Positions 23,929 through 31,443 of a stretch of DNA of 64,000 bases are shown here, piece after piece. The notes below the pieces were generated by a model that did no database searches, was not told where the DNA came from, and saw only the letters and a program-made list of their open reading frames with translations. Source of the stretch: Peptococcaceae bacterium CEB3 (GTDB taxonomy: Bacteria > Bacillota > Desulfitobacteriia > Desulfitobacteriales > Desulfitobacteriaceae); assembly GCA_001029295.1 (NCBI GenBank), contig LDXJ01000063.1, positions 434,001 through 498,000 of the forward strand, given 5' to 3'. The number at the start of each line of letters is the position of its first letter. Positions within the stretch are counted from its first letter, which is position 1. The position numbers were made by a program, and so were the translations under genes.

Positions 23929-25707
23929 ATGGAACTGGGAACAAGAGAGTGGCACGAGATCTTGGACGCCGCGCACAATGGGATTATTGCGGTGAACCGG
24001 GAAGGGCGGGTCATTGTATTTAATCGTGCGGCGGGCGAATTGGTGGGATGCGTCCAGACAGAGGCCTTTGGCCGGCGTCTGGAGGAGATCATTCCCAATA
24101 CGCGTCTCATAGAGGTGATGGAAAGCGGAGAGCCTGAGTACGGTCAACCCTTGCCCTTGAGAGAGCGGGTCATTGTGACCAACCGCAGTCCCATTCGGCG
24201 TGGCCCTCAGATTATCGGGGCTGTGGGTGTCTTTCAGGATATAACGGACATTGAAGCGCTGTCCCAGGAACTGGAGACTGTGCGCCGGGCCCGTGCCGAC
24301 CTGGATGCGGTGATCGAGTCCGTGGATGACGGCATTGTCGTCGCCAATGAGCTCGGCTTCATGGTCAGAGCGAATCAGGCCTATCTGCGCATCGCGGGGA
24401 TCGCTCGGGACGAATTCGTGGGTAAGCATTTCTCCGAACTCCTTAAGCAGGGCTATCTCAACCGTTCGACCAGCCAAATGGTTCTGGAACGCCGGGCCCG
24501 GGTCAACGTGGTGGATGTGCGCAATGGCAAGGAACTGCTCATGACCGGAACGCCCATTTTTAACGAAAAGGGGGAACTGAGCCGGGTTGTGACTGCGGTC
24601 CGCGATATCAGTGAGCTGAGCGAACTCAAAGCCCGTGTGGCTGAGAGTGAAGAGAAAAGTAAGCGTTATTATCATGAACTGGAGCATTTGCGCTCTCGGC
24701 AATCTTTTCAGCAGATCCTGACGAAGAATCAGGAAATGCTGACCAAGGTGGAGATGGCGTTTCATGTGGCCAAGGTCGATTCCACGGTGCTGATTTTGGG
24801 AGAATCTGGGGTGGGGAAAGAATTGGTGGCGGGTTTGATTCACCGTGCCGGCAGTCGTTCCAAAAGCCCGTTCATCACTATCAATTGCGGAGCCATTCCG
24901 CTCAATCTCTTGGAGTCGGAGCTTTTTGGCTACGAAAAAGGGGCTTTTACCGGTGCTCAAAAGGAGGGTAAACTCGGGCTCTTTGAGTTGGCGCAAGGTG
25001 GGACTTTGTTTCTGGATGAGGTCGGGGAATTGCCCCTGGAATTACAGGTCAAAGTTTTACGGGCTTTGCAGGACCGGGAGATTACGCGCCTCGGGGGCAG
25101 TAAGCCGATCCGTTTAGATGTGCGCTTTGTGGCGGCGACCAACCGCGATTTGGAGGAGATGGTGCGGGAGAAAACCTTCCGGGAAGATCTGTTCTACCGT
25201 TTGAATGTCGTGCCGATCCTTCTTCCTCCCCTGCGCCGGCGTAAGGAAGACATCCCGCTTCTGGTCAATGAATTCTTGCGCAGGTTTAATACTCGGTATG
25301 GCTTGCAGAAGTGGATAACACCAGAAGTTATGGGAGTCTTCATGCTCTACGATTGGCCCGGGAATATCCGCGAACTGGAAAATACAGTGGAACGGCTCAT
25401 GGTGACCAGTCGGGAGGATGCGATTAGCAGAGAAAGCTTGGAGAATGTTTTCTCCCCTGCGGGGGTGAAGGGGGTGAAACCGGCCGGCCTGAGCCCCTCG
25501 CGGGAAGTGGGCTACGAGAAACTGCCGGAATTTCCGGACGAGCCCGGAGGCACTTTTTCCCTGCCGGCGTACCTCGAAGAAGAGGAAAGGCGCCTGATTA
25601 GCCAAGCCTACGAAGTTGCGGGCAGCACGCGCAAGGCGGCCGCATTGCTCAAGATCAGCCAGTCAAGTCTTGTGAAGAAGATGCAGAAATATCGCGTGCG
25701 GGTCTGA
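23929..25707 (+). CDS. Sigma-54-dependent PAS-PAS-AAA activator
   Basis: 592 residues: PAS 1 (about 5-110), PAS 2 (about 120-235), a short coiled linker, an AAA+ sigma-54 interaction domain (about 260-500) with Walker A LGESGVGKE, the GAFTGA loop that contacts sigma-54, and Walker B GGTLFLDEVGELP, then a Fis-type HTH at the C terminus (STRKAAALLKISQSSLVKKM). No receiver domain, so the PAS domains are the likely sensors of a ligand or redox signal. A strong -24/-12 promoter 440 bp downstream of its stop makes the following methyltransferase operon its probable target. Confidence 0.95.
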   Translation: MELGTREWHEILDAAHNGIIAVNREGRVIVFNRAAGELVGCVQTEAFGRRLEEIIPNTRLIEVMESGEPEYGQPLPLRERVIVTNRSPIRRGPQIIGAVGVFQDITDIEALSQELETVRRARADLDAVIESVDDGIVVANELGFMVRANQAYLRIAGIARDEFVGKHFSELLKQGYLNRSTSQMVLERRARVNVVDVRNGKELLMTGTPIFNEKGELSRVVTAVRDISELSELKARVAESEEKSKRYYHELEHLRSRQSFQQILTKNQEMLTKVEMAFHVAKVDSTVLILGESGVGKELVAGLIHRAGSRSKSPFITINCGAIPLNLLESELFGYEKGAFTGAQKEGKLGLFELAQGGTLFLDEVGELPLELQVKVLRALQDREITRLGGSKPIRLDVRFVAATNRDLEEMVREKTFREDLFYRLNVVPILLPPLRRRKEDIPLLVNEFLRRFNTRYGLQKWITPEVMGVFMLYDWPGNIRELENTVERLMVTSREDAISRESLENVFSPAGVKGVKPAGLSPSREVGYEKLPEFPDEPGGTFSLPAYLEEEERRLISQAYEVAGSTRKAAALLKISQSSLVKKMQKYRVRV

Positions 25708-25912
25708 GCAGACCGTTTTGCCTGCCGGCGTGACGGAACTATGGCAGGGCTGCCGCGCTGCCGGCGTCGAGTCTCCGGTTGGTTGTCCCATTTGCGGATA
25801 AAGTGATTCTGTAAGGAATCAAAAGAGAATGCCTGATTCCAATTTGAATCGGGTTGCAACTTATAAGTGTGCCGTGGATATATCAACATTGAGAGAAGGT
25901 TATGATTTTCGG

Positions 25913-25939
25913 AAAGACACGCGTGGCGCGTGTCTTTTT
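25913..25939 (+). terminator. Intrinsic terminator after the sigma-54 activator gene
   Basis: AAAGACACGCG (25913-25923) and CGCGTGTCTTT (25927-25937) form a perfect 11-bp stem with a TGG loop and T-rich end. It isolates the activator transcript from the sigma-54 promoter at 26148. Confidence 0.85.
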
Positions 25940-26147
25940 AAGTATTCCGACAAGGCATATCGGGTATGATGGCGGAAAATCGGTGAGCAGAGTTTAGGCC
26001 AGGGTTCGTGCCAGGGATTAAAAGCGGAACTCTGATCAGGGCTATGGGAGAGTGAAATTGACAAAAATCGGCAGTCCGAGTGATTCACAACGGAATCACA
26101 AAGGAGATGAATACCCGTAAAAACGCCGGAAATAAGGCATGCCAGAT

Positions 26148-26164
26148 TTGGCACGCAATTTGCA
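26148..26164 (+). promoter_or_regulatory. Sigma-54 (-24/-12) promoter of the corrinoid methyltransferase operon
   Basis: TTGGCACGCAATTTGCA matches the consensus YTGGCACG-N4-TTGCW at every fixed position, with GG and GC spaced correctly. It lies 258 bp before the methyltransferase start. The activator encoded upstream would bind near it; no upstream binding site was identified by eye. Confidence 0.88.
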
Positions 26165-26222
26165 ATAGTTCCTTAGTAACCGTTTGGAGTGGTTGCGCGG
26201 GCTGGCAAGGATTGAGAGATGC

Positions 26223-26330
26223 GAAAGGATCAAGGGATACGAAGGGATCAAGGGACACGGAAGGATCAGGAGATAGAAAAGGATCAAGTAAGACGGAAGT
26301 ATCAGGAAATACGATGGGAAAGAATTGAAG
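26223..26330. repeat. 18-bp tandem repeat in the sigma-54 operon leader
   Basis: Five clear and one degenerate copy of an 18-bp unit (GAAAGGATCAAGGGATAC and variants) run head to tail from 26223. It is transcribed as part of the 5' leader. The unit length is a multiple of three and one frame would read charged repeats such as RDQGIRRDQGTR, but there is no ribosome site for it. Confidence 0.85.
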
Positions 26331-26421
26331 GATACAAAAAGATCGGGGGTATGACAGGATCGGGGAAGGCGAGGGTGGGAAAACAGGAAAGGTGCACAAG
26401 AAGCGTGAGGAGGAAGAAAAA

Positions 26422-27513
26422 ATGAGTATGACACACCGTGAACGGGTGCTGGCTGCTTTGCGCCGGCAAGAACCGGATCAAGTGCCTTGGGTGGAAAACG
26501 ATATTGAAGAGGCCCTGCAGGTGCAGATCATGGGCAGGGCGGACTTTACCCCCCCTGAACTGTGTGAGAAATTAGGTTTAAGCGGCTTTGGAGCCCACTT
26601 TCCCACGGGGGCGGCCGCCGATGGCCAGGGATTGGTGACGAAGGAAACCTACAAAGAAAGCTACTATAATCCCCAAAAAGTGACGTTCGATTTTTTCCCG
26701 CCCTGGATTGCCAAGATGGGTGCGGACCCTGATACGGGGCGGACCTATATTGAAAAGGGGCTTTTAGTTTCGGAGGAGTCTCTCAAGTTATTTGACCAGT
26801 TTCTGCCGGATCCGAATCATCCCGGGCGTTACGACAGGGTGGCGGAGTGGTTGGATAAATACAGAGGAGATTATGCCGTATTTGCCCGTATTCGCTTGGG
26901 GGCGGCCTCAACGATCGAGAGTATGGGGTTGGAGGAGTTCAGTTATGCTCAGGTGGACAATCCCGAACTGATCAACGAAATTCACCGCCGTTTTTCCGAA
27001 TGGTCGGCGGCCGTTGTGGACCACCTAAATGACATGGATTTTGATTTCTTCTGGGCGAATGACGACTTGGCCGGGAATACGGGGCCCTTTATGTCGCCGA
27101 AAGTCTTTCGCGAGTTGTTGCTGCCGAACATGAAAATCGTGGCGGAAAGGATTAAGAAACCTTGGATTTTCCACAGCGACGGCAATCTTTTTCCCATTAT
27201 GGAGGACCTGTTGAGTCTGGGCATGACGGCGATCCATCCCATTCAGCCTTCGGCCATGGATATCGGGAAAATGAAAAAGGAATACGGTGGAAGGGTGGCC
27301 ATTCTGGGCAACATTGATCTCGATTATACCTTGCCTTTGGGCAGCGAGGAAGAGGTCGAGGCAGAGGTGCGAGACCGCATCAAGACAGCAGGTCCGGGCG
27401 GGGGGTACCTCATAGCGAGTGCCAACAGTCTGACGGACTATTGTAAAGTGGAAAATGTACTGGCTATGTCCAAGGCAATTAAGAAATACGGCAAATATCC
27501 ACTGGAGGGATGA
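26422..27513 (+). CDS. UroD-family corrinoid methyltransferase (MtaA/CmuA/MtvB type)
   Basis: 363 residues from ATG 26422 with GAGGAGG 8 bases upstream. It is a member of the uroporphyrinogen decarboxylase fold, but the partner corrinoid gene 4 bp downstream shows it belongs to the methyltransferase branch that moves methyl groups to or from a Co(I) corrinoid protein. N terminus MTHRERVLAALRRQEPDQVP is the family start; WIFHSDGNLFPIMEDLLSLG near residue 247 has the His-x-Asp-Gly-Asn-type zinc-site region. The methyl donor is unknown; methoxylated aromatics or other C1 compounds are possible. Sigma-54 controlled by context. Confidence 0.82.
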   Translation: MSMTHRERVLAALRRQEPDQVPWVENDIEEALQVQIMGRADFTPPELCEKLGLSGFGAHFPTGAAADGQGLVTKETYKESYYNPQKVTFDFFPPWIAKMGADPDTGRTYIEKGLLVSEESLKLFDQFLPDPNHPGRYDRVAEWLDKYRGDYAVFARIRLGAASTIESMGLEEFSYAQVDNPELINEIHRRFSEWSAAVVDHLNDMDFDFFWANDDLAGNTGPFMSPKVFRELLLPNMKIVAERIKKPWIFHSDGNLFPIMEDLLSLGMTAIHPIQPSAMDIGKMKKEYGGRVAILGNIDLDYTLPLGSEEEVEAEVRDRIKTAGPGGGYLIASANSLTDYCKVENVLAMSKAIKKYGKYPLEG

Positions 27514-27517
27514 GCAG

Positions 27518-28165
27518 ATGGTGAATGTATTGCAAGAAATTCAGGAAGGGGTCATTAACGGACAAGCTCCTCGGGTGAAAGAGTTGACTCAAACAGCTTT
27601 GGCTCAGGGACTGGGGCCGCAGACGGTCCTGAATGAGGGACTCGTGCCCGCCATGGCGGTGGTGGGTGAAAAATTCCAGAAGGGAGAGTTCTTTATCTCG
27701 GAAATGATGATCTCGGCCCGTGCCATGTACTCCGGTCTCAACTTGGTTAAACCCTTGCTGCTGAGCCAGAAGGCGGAAAGCAAAGGGAAGGCGGTGGTGG
27801 CCACGGTTCAAGGGGACCTGCATGATATCGGCAAAAACCTGGTCTGCATGATGATGGAAGGAGGTGGATATGAGGTCGTCGATTTGGGTGTAAACGCGAC
27901 GCCCGCTAAGTTCGTCGCGGCGGTCAAGGAACATCAGCCTGATTTTGTCATGATGAGCGCCCTGCTTACCACGACGATGGCCAACATGGGCAAGACCATC
28001 CAGGCTTTGAGTGACAACGGCCTGCGCGCGAAGGTGAAAATCGGTATCGGCGGGGCGCCTGTGACACAGCGCTTTGCGGATTCCATCGGGGCCGACTTTT
28101 ATGCCGCTGATGCCGGAGAAGCGGTGACTAAGGCCAATATGCTCCAGATAGGCGGAAATGCCTAA
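27518..28165 (+). CDS. Corrinoid (B12-binding) protein of a methyltransferase system
   Basis: 215 residues. N-terminal helical B12-binding-2 cap (about 1-85) followed by a Rossmann-like cobalamin domain with GDLHDIGKNLVCMMMEGGGY near residue 104; the DxHxxG motif supplies the His that ligates cobalt. It carries the methyl group between two methyltransferases, as MtaC, MtbC, MtvC and OdmA do. It is 4 bp after the UroD-type gene. No gene for a reductive activator (RamA-like) or a pterin methyltransferase is in the window. Confidence 0.93.
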   Translation: MVNVLQEIQEGVINGQAPRVKELTQTALAQGLGPQTVLNEGLVPAMAVVGEKFQKGEFFISEMMISARAMYSGLNLVKPLLLSQKAESKGKAVVATVQGDLHDIGKNLVCMMMEGGGYEVVDLGVNATPAKFVAAVKEHQPDFVMMSALLTTTMANMGKTIQALSDNGLRAKVKIGIGGAPVTQRFADSIGADFYAADAGEAVTKANMLQIGGNA

Positions 28166-28277
28166 ACGTGAATAACAAACTTAATGATGGGGAGCTTTGC
28201 CAGACGCCTTGAAAGAGCAGGACTCAGAAGAAGCAATGGGCAAGAAGCAATGCTATTTTATGTAGACTCCCCGGTCG

Positions 28278-28300
28278 AGCCCCAATTGGGGCTTCCTTTT
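28278..28300 (+). terminator. Intrinsic terminator after the corrinoid protein gene
   Basis: AGCCCC-AATT-GGGGCT followed by TCCTTTT. It ends the two-gene methyltransferase unit. The 336-bp gap 28166-28501 has no other element beyond the ribosome site of the next gene (AAGGAGAA). Confidence 0.75.
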
Positions 28301-28501
28301 AAAGGATAATTATCAGATGATTGGGAAAGTTTTCACTCGCACCTATTTGTTGTCGAGTGAAGAAGGGAAGCTTCTCTGCCGAGAACCCCATAGTTTCAGT
28401 TTCCAAAGAACCAGGTGTATTGTACCAAAAACTAAGCTAATGGGCACGAATTTTTGAGGGAAGCGGTACAAGACAAGTGGGCACAAGAAAGGAGAATTTA
28501 T

Positions 28502-29875
28502 ATGGCATCATCCGGGGCGGCCGAAACGACGTACAGATTCAACATCCCTCAGCGCCTGGAGCGCTTACCGATGAGTTCTTACCAGAAGAAAATCTTTGGC
28601 ATTATCGCTACGGCTTGGCTTTTTGACTCGATTGATTTAGGCATGCTGACCTTCGTCCTCGGTTCTCTGCAGAAGGCTTTTCATTTAAGCGTGGTAGAGA
28701 CTGGGCTTTTGTCCAGCGCCAGTTTCCTGGGCATGTTCTTCGGGGCCGCCATTTCCGGCATGTTGGCGGATCGCTTCGGCCGCAAGATTGTATTCCAGTG
28801 GAGCATGGTCATCTGGGGCTTGGGCAGTTTTCTTTGCGCTTTCTCCACAACACCAGCCATGCTCGCTTGGAGTCGGGTCGCAGTCGGTCTGGGCATGGGC
28901 ATGGAATTTCCCATCGGGCAGTCTTTAGTTTCGGAGTTCATCCCGGCCAAGAACAGAGGGCGCTACATTGCTTACCTGGAGGGATTTTGGCCCATCGGCT
29001 TCATCGTGTCGGGTTTGTTAGCTTACTTTATCCTGCCGGTTGGTGGTTGGCGCTGGGTTTTCGCGGCCGAAGGTATTCCCGCCATTTTTGTCCTGTTTAT
29101 TCGGCGCATTGTGCCCGAGTCTCCGCGTTGGTTGGAATGTAACGGCAGGGACACGGAAGCGGACCAAGTGATGGTAAAATTCGAGGAAAACGTAAAAAAA
29201 GCTTTGGGAACTGAGCAACTGCCGGAACCTGCGGACGGTAGTTACAGTGCCAAGGTCTGTGAAACGCGCAGTTCATTTTTGGACCTTTGGGCTCCGGGGT
29301 ATGTCAAACGCACGATCATGGTTTGGATGCTCTGGTTTTTCGGCCTCCTCGGCTATTATGGTTTAACGACCTGGCTGGGGGCGTTCCTGCAGCAAGCGGG
29401 TTATTCGGTCACTAAGTCCGTTTTTTATACGCTGCTCATTTCTTTGGCAGGCATTCCCGGTTTCTTTGCCTCCGCTTACCTGCTCGAGATTATCGGACGC
29501 AAAGGGACAGTGGCCTTGATGTTGATTGGTTCCGCAGCCTCAGCCTATTTTTACGGGACTGCCACAAACATTACGACCTTGATTATTTTCGGTTTATGCA
29601 TGCAGTTCTTTATGTTTGGCATGTGGTCAGCGATCTACGCTTACACGCCGGAGCTGTACCCCACCCGGGCCCGGGCCACAGGAGCAGGGTTTGCTTCCGC
29701 GGTCGGCAGGCTTGGTTCTCTCTTGGGACCTGCCATTGTGGGAGTGGTTTTGCCTAAGTCGGGGCATGCCGGCATCTTTACGCTGGGGGCGATCTCTTTC
29801 GTCATTGCCGCTGTCATCGTCCTCATTCTGGGGGTGGAGACCAAAGGACGCGTACTGGAAGAAATATCGGGCTGA
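28502..29875 (+). CDS. MFS transporter (aromatic acid/sugar:H+ symporter type)
   Basis: 457 residues from ATG 28502, which has AAGGAGAA 8 bases upstream; the longer frame from 28454 lacks one. Twelve hydrophobic segments, the MFS loop 2-3 motif GMLADRFGRKIVFQW near residue 80, and PESPRWLECNGRDTEADQVM after helix 6, as in the metabolite:H+ symporter family. Placed between two UroD-type methyltransferases, it may import the methylated substrate. The stop codon lies inside the first copy of a 41-bp tandem repeat. Confidence 0.85.
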   Translation: MASSGAAETTYRFNIPQRLERLPMSSYQKKIFGIIATAWLFDSIDLGMLTFVLGSLQKAFHLSVVETGLLSSASFLGMFFGAAISGMLADRFGRKIVFQWSMVIWGLGSFLCAFSTTPAMLAWSRVAVGLGMGMEFPIGQSLVSEFIPAKNRGRYIAYLEGFWPIGFIVSGLLAYFILPVGGWRWVFAAEGIPAIFVLFIRRIVPESPRWLECNGRDTEADQVMVKFEENVKKALGTEQLPEPADGSYSAKVCETRSSFLDLWAPGYVKRTIMVWMLWFFGLLGYYGLTTWLGAFLQQAGYSVTKSVFYTLLISLAGIPGFFASAYLLEIIGRKGTVALMLIGSAASAYFYGTATNITTLIIFGLCMQFFMFGMWSAIYAYTPELYPTRARATGAGFASAVGRLGSLLGPAIVGVVLPKSGHAGIFTLGAISFVIAAVIVLILGVETKGRVLEEISG

Positions 29876-30040
29876 GAAGCAGGGGTCAGGAAGTGAACGC
29901 AAAGATTTCAGGCTGAGAAGCCGGGGGTCAGGAAGTGAACGCAAAGATTTCGGGCTGAGAAGCAGGGGTTAGGAAGTGAACGGTAAGATTTCTACTGCGA
30001 AGCAGGGACTGGGCAGTGAATGGAAAGATTTCGGCCTGGA
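29868..30040. repeat. 41-42 bp tandem repeats starting at the MFS stop codon
   Basis: The unit beginning GGCTGAGAAGCAGGGGTCAG starts at 29870, 29911 and 29953, with a fourth, degraded copy from about 29995. The first unit includes the last codons and the stop of the MFS gene. The remainder of the 339-bp gap 29876-30214 is GC-rich with no gene and only a ribosome site before the next start. Confidence 0.88.
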
Positions 30041-30214
30041 CGGTAAACGGGCGAAAGAGGGGGTCGGGAAGTAAACCGAGCGGACGAAGGGGGTCGGTGC
30101 TTACGCCGACCCTGTCCTGCCCCCGGGGGGATGGGATGAATAGGGGGCCCGTCTGTCCCCCGGACAGAGGGAAAAGCGGTGAACAGATAAATCACGGAAA
30201 GAGGTGAAAGGGCT

Positions 30215-31414
30215 ATGATGACATTCCGGGAGAGGATCTTGGCGACGTTAAAAGGAGACCCGACGGACTGCCTTCCTTATGTTCCGCGTCTGGACCTTTG
30301 GTACAAGTCCAACAAACTCAGGGGCACGCTGCCTTCCAAGTATAAGAAAGCCACGCTGACAGAAATCGTGGATGACCTGGGTGTGGGTTACCATGCGATT
30401 ATCCCGGACTTTCTGGATTTCTTCGACCCGCTGGACGAGGTCGATCGAGCCTTAGGTATTTACCGGCTGCGCACATTACCTTACCGGACAGTCTTGCGAG
30501 GAATAAAGCGGAATATATCTTATGAGGGAGACCTCACTTGTGTGGAGTATAAGACACCCGCAGGAAGTATCAAGACGAAAGTTCTCTATGATGATACCAT
30601 GCGCCAGGCCGGTATTACGATTACTCATATCCTGGAGCATGCCATCAAAAGTCTTGATGATTACGAAGCAGTCGCCTATATTTTTGAACAGGCCGAAGTG
30701 CAGCCGGCCTATGAGCAATATTTGGTGGCAAAAGGGGAAGTGGGAGACCGGGGAGTAGCTGTGGCCTATGTAAGCTTGGCCGGTTCGCCCATGCACTTAA
30801 TTCAACGAGAGTTGATGAGTTATAACCTCTTTTTCTACGAACTTCACGATCATCCGCAAGAACTGGAGTGGTTGAGCCGGCGAATTGAAGGGTATTATCA
30901 GAAGGTATTTGATGTTGTGGCCAAGAGTCCGGCCGAGGTCATCCTGCTCGGTGCTAACTATGACGCGCAGATTACCTGGCCGCCTTTCTTCCGGGAGCAC
31001 ATCACGCCGACTCTGGCCCGCGCGGCTGATACGTTGCACGCCCAGGGAAAATTCCTCCTGACTCATACGGACGGGGAAAACAAAGGTCTGCTTCAGGCCT
31101 ATGTGGAAGGCAAAATAGACGTTGCCGACTCCATCTGTCCGGCCCCGATGACTCAGCTTAGTTTGCGCGATGTACGGGAGGCTTTTGCCGGGAAAGTTAC
31201 GGTTTGGGGTGGAATTCCGTCGGTGAGCGTCTTGGAGAATTCCATGAGTGATCAAGAATTCGAGGAGTATTTAGAAGATTTGTTGCGGCAGGCCGAGCGG
31301 GGAGACCACCTGATCCTGAGTATCGCCGACACGACACCGCCGGATGCCAAGTTTTCCAGGATAGAGCGAATCGCTCGGGCGGCAAGCGAGTTCGGCCCGG
31401 TGGGACGGGTATGA
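30215..31414 (+). CDS. UroD-family methyltransferase, second copy
   Basis: 399 residues. The N terminus MTFRERILATLKGDPTDCLP and the HTDGENKGLLQAYVEGKIDV region near residue 287 place it in the same uroporphyrinogen decarboxylase/corrinoid methyltransferase superfamily as the gene at 26422, but it is longer and clearly divergent. It probably acts as a substrate-specific methyltransferase feeding the corrinoid protein at 27518, with the first UroD gene as the alternative partner. Which of the two uses the substrate and which the acceptor cannot be told here. Confidence 0.75.
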   Translation: MMTFRERILATLKGDPTDCLPYVPRLDLWYKSNKLRGTLPSKYKKATLTEIVDDLGVGYHAIIPDFLDFFDPLDEVDRALGIYRLRTLPYRTVLRGIKRNISYEGDLTCVEYKTPAGSIKTKVLYDDTMRQAGITITHILEHAIKSLDDYEAVAYIFEQAEVQPAYEQYLVAKGEVGDRGVAVAYVSLAGSPMHLIQRELMSYNLFFYELHDHPQELEWLSRRIEGYYQKVFDVVAKSPAEVILLGANYDAQITWPPFFREHITPTLARAADTLHAQGKFLLTHTDGENKGLLQAYVEGKIDVADSICPAPMTQLSLRDVREAFAGKVTVWGGIPSVSVLENSMSDQEFEEYLEDLLRQAERGDHLILSIADTTPPDAKFSRIERIARAASEFGPVGRV

Positions 31415-31443
31415 TGTCCTAGGCCAAAGCAAAGGACGTAAGG

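Noticed and set aside
23875-24996. 373-codon minus-strand ORF opposite the sigma-54 activator
   Set aside because: Antisense shadow; the plus strand carries an unmistakable PAS-AAA protein.
26223-26330. CRISPR array
   Set aside because: The 18-bp units are head to tail without spacers, and there are no cas genes in the window. The same holds for 921-1128 and 29868-30040.
28441-28458. Possible second sigma-54 promoter before the MFS gene
   Set aside because: GGGCACGAATTTTTGA lacks the T before GG and has GA instead of GC at -12, with spacing off by one.
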